Assembly: GCF_017873965.1 (NCBI RefSeq)
Contig: NZ_JAGGKT010000003.1
Coordinates: 186,001 to 250,000, forward strand
Source of the DNA: Ammoniphilus resinae
GTDB lineage: Bacteria > Bacillota > Bacilli > Aneurinibacillales > RAOX-1
Reading direction: 5' to 3'
Length of the DNA stretch: 64,000 nucleotides
Shown here: one piece after another, positions 8,394 through 17,015 of the stretch
Numbering within the stretch: position 1 is the first letter of the stretch
How the letters are laid out: the number at the start of each line of letters is the position of its first letter
Notes under the pieces: generated by a model
Database searches by the model: none
What the model was told of the DNA's origin: nothing
The model's input: the letters and a program-made list of their open reading frames with translations, nothing else
Translations under genes and position numbers: made by a program

Positions 8394-8765
8394 TTGAAAA
8401 GATTGGAACACGTTGGCATTATGGTTAAGGATCTGGATCTATCGATTCAATTCTATCAAAAGGCTTTTGGTCTTGTGCTAAGAAGAAGACAATTTTTGAA
8501 TGAAACCGTAGAATTAGCCTTTCTACATTTTCCAGAGCAAGCGGATATGGAGATCGAACTGGTTGCCGGCCGAAATATGGATGAAGTGGAGGGGTTGGTC
8601 AATCACCTAGCTTTCCGTGTGGATAATATTTCAGAAGAAATTGAACGCCTTACTAAAATGGGTGTAGAGATGGTGGATACCGAATCGCGACTTATTTTGG
8701 GGGATGTTAAAATTGCCTTCTTTAAAGGTCCTAACGGGGAAAAATTAGAACTGGTGGAACGGTAA
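8394..8765 (+). CDS. VOC (glyoxalase/bleomycin resistance) family protein
   Basis: A single vicinal-oxygen-chelate module of about 123 residues. LEHVGIMVKDLDLSIQFYQKAFG gives the first metal-ligand His, NHLAFRV the second, and GPNGEKLELVE the final Glu. This pattern is shared by glyoxalase I and methylmalonyl-CoA epimerase-like proteins. I prefer the TTG at 8394 because AGGTGG lies 9 bases upstream; a GTG at 8382 is in frame but sits inside that ribosome site. The stop overlaps the next gene's ATG (TAATG). Confidence 0.8.
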   Translation: MKRLEHVGIMVKDLDLSIQFYQKAFGLVLRRRQFLNETVELAFLHFPEQADMEIELVAGRNMDEVEGLVNHLAFRVDNISEEIERLTKMGVEMVDTESRLILGDVKIAFFKGPNGEKLELVER

Positions 8766-9538
8766 TGAGCGGATCAAACATGAAACAGAACTGGGATGCC
8801 AATCTATATGATGGAAAATTGGGGTTTGTGGCTGAATTTGGAAAGGGTCTCCTTTCCCTTTTGGAACCACAGACTGGTGAAAAGATTTTGGATCTCGGTT
8901 GCGGCACGGGGGACTTAACTGCGGAAATAGCAGCTTGTGGAGCTGTGCCTGTTGGTCTTGATATGTCCACCGAGATGATCTTTAAGGCACAGCAAAAATA
9001 CCCTAATCTCCGATTTCTTCAAGGGGATGGAGAGAGTTTTCAGCTGGAACAGAATTTTGATGCGGTGTTCTCAAATGCAGCCTTGCATTGGATGAAAAAG
9101 CCGGAAAAAGTCATTGAATCTGTAAGGGGTGCTTTGCGCCAAGGAGGGCGTTTTACAGCTGAATTTGGTGGTAAAGGAAACGTTCAGACCATTGTCAAAG
9201 CAATTTCTACTGTATTAGAGAAGCAGGGCGTTGATCCAGGGGAAAGGAATCCATGGTATTTTCCTAGTATTGGAGAATATGCGCAGATTCTTGAAAACCA
9301 AGGATTTCGGTTGACTTATGCTGCTCATTTTGATCGGCCAACCCCGCTTAAAGACGGTGAAAACGGCCTCGATCATTGGCTGAACATGTTTGGTGACAGC
9401 TTTTTTAAAGGGTTTTCCGAAGGGCAAAAGGATCTGATTTTCACCCAGGTGAAGGATCTGGTGCGCCCACAGCTATTTCATGGAAATCAATGGATCGCAG
9501 ATTACAAACGAATTCGTATACTAGCTATCAAGGAATAG
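8765..9538 (+). CDS. Class I SAM-dependent methyltransferase
   Basis: A 257-residue cytosolic methyltransferase. Motif I is LDLGCGTGDL (about residues 41-50), followed by GLDMSTEMI, the acidic ribose-binding region, and FSNAALHW. The layout resembles trans-aconitate/malonyl-ACP type small-molecule methyltransferases (Tam/BioC-like), so a carboxylate-bearing substrate is possible. It overlaps the VOC gene by one base and precedes the enolase-superfamily gene by 13 bp. The substrate is not identifiable from sequence. Confidence 0.85.
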   Translation: MSGSNMKQNWDANLYDGKLGFVAEFGKGLLSLLEPQTGEKILDLGCGTGDLTAEIAACGAVPVGLDMSTEMIFKAQQKYPNLRFLQGDGESFQLEQNFDAVFSNAALHWMKKPEKVIESVRGALRQGGRFTAEFGGKGNVQTIVKAISTVLEKQGVDPGERNPWYFPSIGEYAQILENQGFRLTYAAHFDRPTPLKDGENGLDHWLNMFGDSFFKGFSEGQKDLIFTQVKDLVRPQLFHGNQWIADYKRIRILAIKE

Positions 9539-9551
9539 GGGAGAATTAACC

Positions 9552-10709
9552 TTGAAAATCATCGATGTTATTCCACATGTCTTAACTACGGAGCTGTCAG
9601 AGCCGTTTGCTTTTTCACAGGGATGGGTAGAAAAAAGGAGCACAATGATTGTGGAAATCGTGACAGATGAAGGGATCACCGGATGGGGTGAATCCTTGTG
9701 TCACGGATTGCAGCCACCGGAGATCGCAGCGTCCTTTGTACAGTTTTGTTTTAAACCACTGCTGATCGGGCGCGACCCTTTTGATGTAGAAGTTTTATGG
9801 GAAGAGATGTATAACAGGAGTAGACCGTTTGGTCAGGGTGGTGCGGCAGTGAATGCCATCAGCGGAGTCGACATTGCCCTGTGGGATGCGATCGGAAGGA
9901 AGCTTGGTAAGCCAGTTCATAAGCTGCTTGGCGGAGCTTTTCGAACAGAGGTAACTCCTTATGCAACAGGGTTTTATCGTGTGCGCGGAAAATCCTATCC
10001 GGAGGAGGCAGTCCTTGAGGCAAAACGCCATTTGTCAAAAGGATTTAAAGCGTTTAAATTAAAAACCGGCTTTGGGGTTGAGGAAGATATCAAATATGTA
10101 TATAGTGTCCGGGAAGCTGTTGGACCGGATATCCGGATTATGATGGATGCCAATTGCGCTTATCATACTGCAGCTGCGCGGCGAATTCTGCTGGAGTGTG
10201 AGAAAGCAAAGCTTCATTTCTTTGAAGAGCCATTGGCTCCAGAAAACATGGAGGGGTATCGGGAGCTAAAAGGACTAACCAGCACATATATCGCCTCAGG
10301 GGAGAACGTATTTGGGAAAATTGGCTATCGAGGGTGGATTGCTGGTGGGGCTCTAGATATTTTGCAGCCGGATTTGGCTTCTTCAGGAGGATTTACGGAA
10401 TGTAAAAAAATTGCTGCCATGGCTCAAGCATGGGGGACAATGCTAGTTCCACATGTATGGGGTTCAGGAATCGGGTTAGCAGCTTCGTTGCAGTTTATCG
10501 CAAGTTTACCCCCGACACCCTTAGCTCTTAATCCCGATGAACCGATGTTGGAATATGATCAATCCGCTCATCCATTCCGCGAAGACCTTATTTATCATGC
10601 CATCGGAATGGAAAATGGAAAGGTCAAAATTCCTACCCAGCCTGGAATTGGTGTGGATGTAAATAAAGACGTCATTGTAGAGTACAGTAAACCCGTTTTT
10701 AGGGTGTAG
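9552..10709 (+). CDS. Mandelate racemase/muconate lactonizing enzyme family protein
   Basis: Enolase-superfamily enzyme, 385 residues. The capping domain is at about 1-125, then the barrel: Lys169-x-Lys171 (KLK) as base, metal ligands Asp199 (MMDAN), Glu225 (FFEEP) and Glu251 (SGEN), Asp274 and His301 (PHVWGSG) as the second acid/base pair. A KxK with a His/Asp dyad is typical of racemases and acid-sugar dehydratases. The TTG start follows AGGGGAG. It is the last gene of the operon. It abstracts a proton alpha to a carboxylate; the actual acid is unknown. Confidence 0.88.
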   Translation: MKIIDVIPHVLTTELSEPFAFSQGWVEKRSTMIVEIVTDEGITGWGESLCHGLQPPEIAASFVQFCFKPLLIGRDPFDVEVLWEEMYNRSRPFGQGGAAVNAISGVDIALWDAIGRKLGKPVHKLLGGAFRTEVTPYATGFYRVRGKSYPEEAVLEAKRHLSKGFKAFKLKTGFGVEEDIKYVYSVREAVGPDIRIMMDANCAYHTAAARRILLECEKAKLHFFEEPLAPENMEGYRELKGLTSTYIASGENVFGKIGYRGWIAGGALDILQPDLASSGGFTECKKIAAMAQAWGTMLVPHVWGSGIGLAASLQFIASLPPTPLALNPDEPMLEYDQSAHPFREDLIYHAIGMENGKVKIPTQPGIGVDVNKDVIVEYSKPVFRV

Positions 10710-10734
10710 CAAATTTTTGTAATTATGATTGGGT

Positions 10735-10776
10735 AAAAAGGCATAAAAGGAGGCTTTTCTCCTATTATGCCTTTTT
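10735..10776 (+). terminator. Terminator of the five-gene catabolic operon
   Basis: A long stem (10735-10746 with 10765-10776, plus inner AGGAG/CTCCT) leads into CTTTTTC. It closes the operon that starts at 5822. Confidence 0.85.
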
Positions 10777-11094
10777 CTTTTTGTTAATTTGTTTTTAGAT
10801 AAACATTCTTTAGCGATGAATATTCTTATCCACGTCATGGAGGGAGTGCATAGACACAGGAAATCACATCTATATGGACACAAATAAACTGAAAACAAAA
10901 TTTCTTAATTAATTTTCCAAAGATTCTATTGACCGGGTAATTTGTGAAATATATAATTTAGACAGAAAGTAGTAAATAAATCGACAATATGGTGTGAGGA
11001 TTCAGATTTTGGTAGAATCCGGTCGATTCGTATCAAATGGTCGATATTCAGTGTAGGTTATCTGAAAGAATAACTAAATGTAAACGGTTACGTA
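10777..11094 (+). promoter_or_regulatory. Upstream region of the SDR relic/TRAP genes with a cre-like site
   Basis: AT-rich non-coding stretch. At 11078-11092, ATGTAAACGGTTACG matches the CcpA cre consensus WTGNAANCGNWWNCA except at the last base. Several copies of a TCGA(T/C)-containing motif lie between 10980 and 11050, which could be regulator sites, but I could not define a consensus. Confidence 0.35.
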
Positions 11095-11419
11095 AATACC
11101 ACACAACATCGCTTCATTGCTTCTAAAAGAGCACGACCAGGGCTTAATGCCTACTGTGCTTCAAAAGGTGCAATATTACTCCTTAAACTGGTAAAGAAGG
11201 AATTCGCGTTGTTGCTATTAATCCAGGCTCAGCCGAAACACTATGCTGCCGACATTTATCGCCCATATGGACGAGCAGGAAGGACGTAAGGTTTTCGAAG
11301 ATTCCGTGCCTTTAGGCAGAATGTGCAGGCCTGAAGACATTGCCAATATGGCCGCTTATTTAGCTTCAGAGGAAGCACCTTTGATTACGGGATCGGTAGA
11401 TGGCGGCCAAGGAATTTAA
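11095..11419 (+). pseudogene. Short-chain dehydrogenase/reductase (FabG-like) relic
   Basis: Remnant of an NAD(P)-dependent SDR. Three blocks in different frames join into one family sequence: RARPGLNAYCASKGAI from about 11125 (active-site Tyr and Lys), [15 protein letters not shown] from 11196, and [14 protein letters not shown] through [12 protein letters not shown] to DGGQGI ending at TAA 11419. At least one small deletion and two frameshifts are needed, and the N-terminal Rossmann half with TGxxxGIG is absent. Such a dehydrogenase would have suited the surrounding acid-catabolism genes. Confidence 0.85.
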
Positions 11420-11509
11420 TGTCCCTCTGTGAGGGGTTTAAGGGGGTGAGAAAACACTTTTTGAATGGAAGAAACACCTTTAAATTAAAAAATAAGTGGG
11501 GGGTAAAAC

Positions 11510-12592
11510 ATGAAAAAGGGAATATCTTTAGTTCTAGTAGGAATGTTGGCAGCAGGTAGTTTAGTAGGTTGCGGAAGCAAACCTGCAGAGCAATCCAACT
11601 CAGGTGGGTCTAGCCAACCTGCACCGTCAAACAGCTCATCTGGCGGAGAAAAGTCAGGTGGCGCAGGAAATATTGAAGAAACAACCATTGCTGTTGGGCA
11701 TGCAACATCAGACTCTGAAACTTCTCATTACCAAGCTTATGCAGCGAAATTTAAAGAATTGGTAGAGAAGAATACAGATGGAAAAGTAAAAGTAGAAATT
11801 CATCCGAACGGTGAGCTTGGTGGAGAACGCGAAATGATCGAAGCTGTGCAATTAGGTACTCTAGATGCTACGATTACTTCCAGCGGTCCGGTTGGAAACT
11901 TTGCACCGCTTTCCAACGCCTTTGATTTTCCTTTCCTATTTAGAGATAAGCCACATGCATACAAGGTGCTTGACGGTGAGTTGGGTGATGAAGTAAACAA
12001 ACAATTAGAGAGTGTAGGCATTAAAAACCTTGCTTGGGCGGAAAACGGTTTCCGTAATATGACTAACAGCAAGCACCCAATCATAAAGCCTGAAGACTTA
12101 AAAGGGATTAAAATTCGTACCATGGAAAACAAGATCCATTTGGATTCCTTCAAGGAATATGGTGCTGCTCCGACACCAATGGCCTTTACTGAGCTATTTA
12201 CTTCTATGCAACAAGGGGTTGTTGATGGGCAGGAGAACCCATTGTCTGTTATCGTACCAAACAAATTTTATGAAGTACAAAAATATATGACATTATCCGG
12301 TCACTTCTATAGTCCGGCACCATTCTTGTTTAGCAAGTCTAAATTTGATGGATTCTCACCAGAACTGCAAAAAATTGTTGAGGATGCAGCAAAGGCTGCA
12401 CGTGATTACGAGCGTGAATTTATTGCAAATTTAGAGGAGAAATATATCCAGACTGCAAAGGATAACGGAATGGAAGTTCTTACCGCGTCTGAATATGATC
12501 AAGAGGCATTCCGCAAGGCATCTGAGCCGGTGTATAAGAAATATGAAGCAGAGTATGGCGAATTTGTAAAGAAAATTTTGGACACGAAGTAA
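11510..12592 (+). CDS. dctP: TRAP transporter solute-binding lipoprotein
   Basis: Extracytoplasmic binding protein for an organic acid. A lipoprotein signal with lipobox LVGC (Cys21) is followed by a Ser/Gly/Pro-rich spacer (to about residue 52) and the DctP fold. Conserved features include GIKIRTMENKIH with the carboxylate-clamping Arg and the helix around MAFTELFTSMQQGVVDGQENP. The ATG follows GTGGGGGG. It precedes the two membrane subunits, separated by a stable hairpin that probably keeps its mRNA level higher. Confidence 0.92.
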   Translation: MKKGISLVLVGMLAAGSLVGCGSKPAEQSNSGGSSQPAPSNSSSGGEKSGGAGNIEETTIAVGHATSDSETSHYQAYAAKFKELVEKNTDGKVKVEIHPNGELGGEREMIEAVQLGTLDATITSSGPVGNFAPLSNAFDFPFLFRDKPHAYKVLDGELGDEVNKQLESVGIKNLAWAENGFRNMTNSKHPIIKPEDLKGIKIRTMENKIHLDSFKEYGAAPTPMAFTELFTSMQQGVVDGQENPLSVIVPNKFYEVQKYMTLSGHFYSPAPFLFSKSKFDGFSPELQKIVEDAAKAARDYEREFIANLEEKYIQTAKDNGMEVLTASEYDQEAFRKASEPVYKKYEAEYGEFVKKILDTK

Positions 12593-12604
12593 TAGAAGTA
12601 CCCT

Positions 12605-12634
12605 AAGAGGGTAGAGGATCCATTCTACCCTCTT
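12605..12634 (+). terminator. Intercistronic hairpin between dctP and dctQ
   Basis: A perfect 11-bp stem (12605-12615 with 12624-12634) with an 8-base loop and no following T-run. More likely a partial terminator or mRNA-stabilising hairpin that raises the binding protein over the permease subunits. Confidence 0.55.
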
Positions 12635-12662
12635 AACATTCAATAAGGAAAGGGGAGAGAAA

Positions 12663-13163
12663 ATGGCCGGACTATTACGTGTAATTGATTCTTTTAATAA
12701 ATGGTTAACGATACTCCTAGGTGTTGTTTTAGGAGTTATGTCTGTCGTAATTATCTTTCAAGTACTATCCCGTTATATTTTAGGAATTCCTCTTCCCTGG
12801 TCGGAAGAACTTGCACGCTATTTAATGGCATATAGCATATTTGTTGGGGCAGCCTTGGCCCTTCGTAAACAACAGTTAATCGCGGTTGAATTTATTTCTG
12901 AGCGTCTCTCTTTCAACCCTAGAAGGGTGTTGAAAATAGTAATAAACCTTACTGGCATTATCCTTTTTGCTATCCTCTTTATAAAGGGGATCGAAATGAT
13001 GGAAAAGGTTAGCACGCAGCTCTCTGCCGCAATGCAAATCCCCATGTCCATTCCATACGCAAGTATACCCATTGGCGCTGTGCTATTAACAATCAATGCG
13101 ATTGCCGTCATCATCGAATTGTTACTCTCCAAAGAAGCAGTGAAAGAAGGTGAAGCTGCGTGA
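12663..13163 (+). CDS. dctQ: TRAP transporter small permease subunit
   Basis: A 166-residue membrane protein with four predicted helices and the DctQ signature around SRYILGIPLPWSEELARYLM (about 38-57). It forms the membrane complex with DctM for sodium- or proton-coupled uptake of the DctP ligand. The ATG has AAGGAAAGGGGAGAG upstream. The end overlaps the dctM GTG start by 4 bp. Confidence 0.92.
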   Translation: MAGLLRVIDSFNKWLTILLGVVLGVMSVVIIFQVLSRYILGIPLPWSEELARYLMAYSIFVGAALALRKQQLIAVEFISERLSFNPRRVLKIVINLTGIILFAILFIKGIEMMEKVSTQLSAAMQIPMSIPYASIPIGAVLLTINAIAVIIELLLSKEAVKEGEAA

Positions 13164-14434
13164 GTACCATATTATTTCTTTCCTTGGGCGGCTTCCTTAT
13201 CCTCGGTGTACCGATTGCCATAGCTATGGGATTGGCTTCGGCCCTTGCTGTTTGGTGGGGCGGAGGAATTCCTCTCATTATTATGGCCCAGCGTGAATTT
13301 ACTTCCATTGATTCCTTTCCTTTGATGGCAATTCCGTTTTTCATCCTGGCGGGAACCCTGATGGAAACGGGGGGTATTTCTAGACGATTAGTCAACTTTG
13401 CCAACGCGCTTACTGGTCACATTACCGGGGGACTTGGTCTTGTTGCGGTTGTTACTTCGATGTTTTTCGCCGCGATCTCCGGATCTAGTGCCGCTACGGT
13501 TGCTGCCTTAGGTTCCATTCTTATTCCTGCCATGGTAAAAAGAGGATATCATCGTAATTTCGGGGGAGCTATTCAGGCTGTATCTGGTGAATTAGGAGTT
13601 ATTATTCCGCCAAGTATTCCGATGATCCTCTATGGGGTCACCACAGAAACCTCCATTGGCGACATGTTTATGGCTGGGGTTATACCGGGGTTGTTAATCG
13701 GACTCTCCTTAATGATTACGGTTTATTTCATTGCTAAAAAACGCGGCTACCAAAGTGAAGAGCGAGTAAGCTGGGCAGGTCGTTGGCAAGCCTTTAAAGA
13801 TGCGCTTTTTGCCTTATTCATGCCAGTAATTATCCTTGGTGGAATTTACGGCGGGATCTTTACTCCAACGGAAGCTGCGGGAGTTGCGGTTGCCTATGCT
13901 TTTATCATCGGTGTGTTCGTATATAAGGAGATCAAGTGGAAGGATGTTCTCTCCTTACTAGGTCAATCCGCGGTTACTTCATCAATTATTATGTTTATCA
14001 TTGCCAATGCTGGATTGTTTGGCTGGATTTTGAGCCGTGAAGGGGTCCCGCAAAAAATAGCAGCCTTTTTCACGGACATCTCAAGTAATGCCTTTGTATT
14101 CCTGCTAGTGATTAACGTATTATTGCTTTTCGTAGGTATGTTCTTTGAGACGGGTGCATCAATTATTATTCTGGCACCATTGCTCACACCAGTAGCTGCA
14201 CAATTTGGCATCGATCCGGTTCATTTCGGGATGATCATGATCGTGAACTTGGCCATGGGAATGTGTACGCCACCAGTCGGGGTCAACCTCTTTATATCCT
14301 GTCAGATCGCTGAGATTACACTGGAGGATATAACCAAGGCGATCTTGCCATTCATCCTTGTTCTGATTGTTGACTTAATGATTATTAGTTACATTCCTCA
14401 GGTAACCATGTGGCTGCCACATTTATTTAAATAA
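13160..14434 (+). CDS. dctM: TRAP transporter large permease subunit
   Basis: A 424-residue DctM-family membrane protein, many helices, with SAATVAALGSILIPAM and PPSIPMILYGV segments typical of the ion-transporter superfamily. It is the translocation subunit. The GTG start overlaps dctQ (GTGA). Substrate is likely the carboxylate processed by the adjacent enzymes, which is inference from position only. Confidence 0.92.
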   Translation: MSTILFLSLGGFLILGVPIAIAMGLASALAVWWGGGIPLIIMAQREFTSIDSFPLMAIPFFILAGTLMETGGISRRLVNFANALTGHITGGLGLVAVVTSMFFAAISGSSAATVAALGSILIPAMVKRGYHRNFGGAIQAVSGELGVIIPPSIPMILYGVTTETSIGDMFMAGVIPGLLIGLSLMITVYFIAKKRGYQSEERVSWAGRWQAFKDALFALFMPVIILGGIYGGIFTPTEAAGVAVAYAFIIGVFVYKEIKWKDVLSLLGQSAVTSSIIMFIIANAGLFGWILSREGVPQKIAAFFTDISSNAFVFLLVINVLLLFVGMFFETGASIIILAPLLTPVAAQFGIDPVHFGMIMIVNLAMGMCTPPVGVNLFISCQIAEITLEDITKAILPFILVLIVDLMIISYIPQVTMWLPHLFK

Positions 14435-14452
14435 CTATTTGATAAATTTTTC

Positions 14453-14478
14453 TACCCCTCAACAATAGTTGGGGGGTA
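14453..14478 (+). terminator. Hairpin after the TRAP operon
   Basis: An 11-bp stem (14453-14463 with 14468-14478, one wobble) with loop AATA. No T-run follows; instead TATAATAATAT could be a -10 element for the aminotransferase gene. Confidence 0.45.
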
Positions 14479-14512
14479 TAATAATATAAAATTATGAAAG
14501 GGAGAAATACAT

Positions 14513-15712
14513 ATGAAATTTGCAGACCGAATGTCACTATTAGGAACTGAGAATGCTTTTGAAGTGTTAGCACAAGTAAAAAAATTGGAGGCCGAGGGCA
14601 GACAGATTGTCAGCTTTGCCATTGGCGAACCAGATTTTGATACCCCTGAAAATATCAAAGTCAAGGGACAAAGCGCAATCGATCAAAACTATACTCATTA
14701 TGCGCCATCAGCTGGAATTATGGAATTGCGCGAAGCCGTGGCAAATCATGTTTCCAAGATGAACGGGATTACTGTAGGCCCAGAAAATGTCGTAATCACT
14801 CCGGGAGCAAAACCGATCATTTTCCACACGATTCTATCATTGGTTAATCCGGGAGATGAAGTGATTTATCCCAATCCAGGCTTTCCAATCTATGAATCTG
14901 TTGTCCGCTTTGTCGGGGGAAAAGCAGTCCCTGTCGCTCTTCGCGAGCAACGCGGGTTTTCTTTAGACCCAGAAGAACTAGAGTCGAAAATTACGGAGAA
15001 GACAAAACTATTAATTATCAACTCCCCGCAAAATCCAACAGGGGGGATCATCGCAGAACAGGATCTGCAAAAAATTGCAGAGCTTGCTGTAAAGCATGAT
15101 TTATGGGTGTTATCCGATGAAATCTACTCGGAATTGATTTATGAAGGGGAATTCAAAAGCATTTCATCCTTCCCAGGTATGAAAGAGCGGACAATCATCC
15201 TAAATGGCTTCTCCAAGACCTATGCAATGACCGGGTGGCGCATAGGATATGGTGTGATGTGTCAGCCCTTGGCTGAATTAATGGCTCGATTGGTCACCAA
15301 TAGTGATTCCTGTGTGGCGACTTTTACCCAAATGGCTGCAGTGGAAGCCTTAACAGGACCGCAAACAGCGGTTCAGGAAATGGTACAGGAGTTAAAGCAG
15401 AGAAGGGATGTTATTGTGAATAGAATCAATCAAATTCCTGGATTTTCCTGCCTGACTCCAAAGGGGGCATTTTATGTTTATGCCAATGTTACCAAGGCAT
15501 GTCAAATGCTGGGGCTTCCTTCGTCTAGGGAGCTTCAACAGAAGCTGTTATTGGAAGGAAATGTAGCCGTACTTCCACATACCTCTTTTGGCAGCCGTAA
15601 TGAAGGAGATTCCGAGGAATATGTTCGCTTCTCCTTTGCGACATCACTGGAAAATATACATGAAGGTTTGGACCGAATCGGGCGTGTTATGGAAACCGTC
15701 AAATCATCTTAA
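14513..15712 (+). CDS. Pyridoxal-phosphate aminotransferase, class I
   Basis: Fold-type I aminotransferase of 399 residues in the aspartate aminotransferase-like family. Visible are the NSPQNPTGG loop, SDEIYSELIYEG (Asp and Tyr contacting the cofactor), SKTYAMTGWRIGYG with the Schiff-base Lys, and the substrate-carboxylate Arg near VRFSFA. The ATG follows AAAGGGAG. Whether it makes or consumes a keto acid of the neighbouring catabolic genes, or is a general amino acid enzyme, is open. Confidence 0.9.
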   Translation: MKFADRMSLLGTENAFEVLAQVKKLEAEGRQIVSFAIGEPDFDTPENIKVKGQSAIDQNYTHYAPSAGIMELREAVANHVSKMNGITVGPENVVITPGAKPIIFHTILSLVNPGDEVIYPNPGFPIYESVVRFVGGKAVPVALREQRGFSLDPEELESKITEKTKLLIINSPQNPTGGIIAEQDLQKIAELAVKHDLWVLSDEIYSELIYEGEFKSISSFPGMKERTIILNGFSKTYAMTGWRIGYGVMCQPLAELMARLVTNSDSCVATFTQMAAVEALTGPQTAVQEMVQELKQRRDVIVNRINQIPGFSCLTPKGAFYVYANVTKACQMLGLPSSRELQQKLLLEGNVAVLPHTSFGSRNEGDSEEYVRFSFATSLENIHEGLDRIGRVMETVKSS

Positions 15713-15750
15713 AAGTTGATAAAATAAAATTGGCTTGATATAATTCACAC

Positions 15751-15838
15751 GTGGGGAGCTGGGTAAACCTGGCTGAGAGGGTACTATTTGTTGTACCGAC
15801 CCTTCCACCTGATCTGGGTAATTCCAGCGTAGGGACGA
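15751..15838 (+). promoter_or_regulatory. TPP riboswitch (THI element)
   Basis: Canonical conserved segments in order: GGGGAGCT, GGCTGAGAGGG, a variable stem (GTAC...GTAC), GACCCTT, ACCTGATCTGGGTAATTCCAGCG and TAGGGA. It precedes a thiamine-binding protein and an ABC transporter, so thiamine pyrophosphate should switch off their expression through the terminator at 15883-15914. Confidence 0.97.
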
Positions 15839-15882
15839 GTGAATATGAATGGATATTCCTTTCGACCTTTCGTGACAATAGG

Positions 15883-15914
15883 GCTGCCCGTTTGGGCAGC
15901 TCTTTAATTTTTTT
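15883..15914 (+). terminator. Terminator of the TPP riboswitch expression platform
   Basis: A 7-bp GC-rich stem (GCTGCCC with GGGCAGC, loop GTTT) followed by TCTTTAATTTTTTT, just before the ribosome site of the first gene. Confidence 0.85.
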
Positions 15915-15929
15915 GAGGAGGTAGGTTAA

Positions 15930-16217
15930 ATGGCAAGTGTAAATGTTGCGTTTCAAGTTTTGCCTAAGGTAGCTGATGGCAATACATATCAAGTCGTCGA
16001 CAAAGCCATTGAGGTCGTGATGAACTCAGGTGTACGGTATGAAGTAGGAGCGATGGAAACGGTAATGGAAGGGGAATTAGATCAGCTTTTGGAAATTGTA
16101 AAAAAAGCTCAAGAGGCTTGTCTTCAGGCTGGGGCAAGTGAAGTGATGACACATATGAAAATTCATTACAGGCCAGAAGGAGTTACTATGGATGAAAAAC
16201 TGGCCAAATATAGATAA
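15930..16217 (+). CDS. MTH1187/YqgV family thiamine-binding protein
   Basis: A 95-residue ferredoxin-like-fold protein of the DUF77 family (YqgV/MTH1187), members of which bind thiamine. Typical features are the N-terminal VNVAFQVLPK strand, YEVGAMETVMEGELDQL and the C-terminal MTHMKIHYRP. As the first gene under the TPP riboswitch and overlapping the permease gene by 26 bp, it probably delivers or senses the transported thiamine or pyrimidine compound. The ATG follows GAGGAGG. Confidence 0.88.
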   Translation: MASVNVAFQVLPKVADGNTYQVVDKAIEVVMNSGVRYEVGAMETVMEGELDQLLEIVKKAQEACLQAGASEVMTHMKIHYRPEGVTMDEKLAKYR

Positions 16218-17001
16218 ATCCAGGCTATCAGGAAAAGGCGCAAAAGGTTGGCTTTCCCTTGCTTTACCTGGATCTTTACTGATTGCATTACTGATCATCT
16301 GGGAGATGGCAGTCCACCTTTCAGGGATCGAAAAGTGGCTTCTTCCCAGCCCGTCATTGATTCTGAAATCATTGTGGGAAACGAAAGACCTCATTTTGCA
16401 TCATAGTTTGCAGACGCTGTATGAAGCTTTACTGGGACTAGTAATCGCGGTTTTGGTTGGTGTATTAATAGCCATTATGATTGATTTATCAACGCGCATC
16501 CGTCAGGCGGTTTATCCGTTGCTTGTGGTTTCTCAAACGATTCCGATTATCGCCGTTGCACCCCTTTTAATGATTTGGTTTGGCTATGGAATGACCACAA
16601 AAATTCTGGTTGTTGCCCTCGTTTGCTTTTTTCCAATTGCTGTTAATTTGGCAGACGGTTTTCGACTGGTTGATCAAGAAATGATTCGTTTGCTAGCTTC
16701 AATGGGTGCTTCAAAAGGGCAGATGTTTCGAATGGTTAAGCTCCCGGCTGCGTTACCCTTCTTTTTTTCTGGAATGAGAATTGCAGGAACATATAGTGTC
16801 ATGGGTGCTGTAATCGGTGAATGGCTTGGGGCTAGCCGCGGATTGGGAATATTTATGACTCGTTCCTCGCAATCCTTTTTAACAGATCGTGTTTTTGCAT
16901 CAATACTTGTCATTGTATTTTTAAGTTTAATTATATTTGGGTTGATTGAAGGAATGGCAAGGTGGCTTATGCCGTGGCATCGTCGTTCAGATTTCAAGTA
17001 A
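16192..17001 (+). CDS. thiX: ABC transporter permease for thiamine/HMP precursor (ThiX)
   Basis: A 269-residue BPD_transp_1 permease with about six helices and the EAA-type loop around RLLASMGASKGQMFRMVKLPAALP (contacts the ATPase). ThiXYZ systems import formylaminopyrimidine or related HMP compounds. AAGGAG lies upstream of the ATG, inside the preceding gene. The riboswitch and operon order (binding protein, permease, ThiY, ATPase) support the assignment; thiamine itself rather than HMP remains possible. Confidence 0.88.
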   Translation: MKNWPNIDKSRLSGKGAKGWLSLALPGSLLIALLIIWEMAVHLSGIEKWLLPSPSLILKSLWETKDLILHHSLQTLYEALLGLVIAVLVGVLIAIMIDLSTRIRQAVYPLLVVSQTIPIIAVAPLLMIWFGYGMTTKILVVALVCFFPIAVNLADGFRLVDQEMIRLLASMGASKGQMFRMVKLPAALPFFFSGMRIAGTYSVMGAVIGEWLGASRGLGIFMTRSSQSFLTDRVFASILVIVFLSLIIFGLIEGMARWLMPWHRRSDFK

Positions 17002-17015
17002 AGGAGTCTTTTTAT

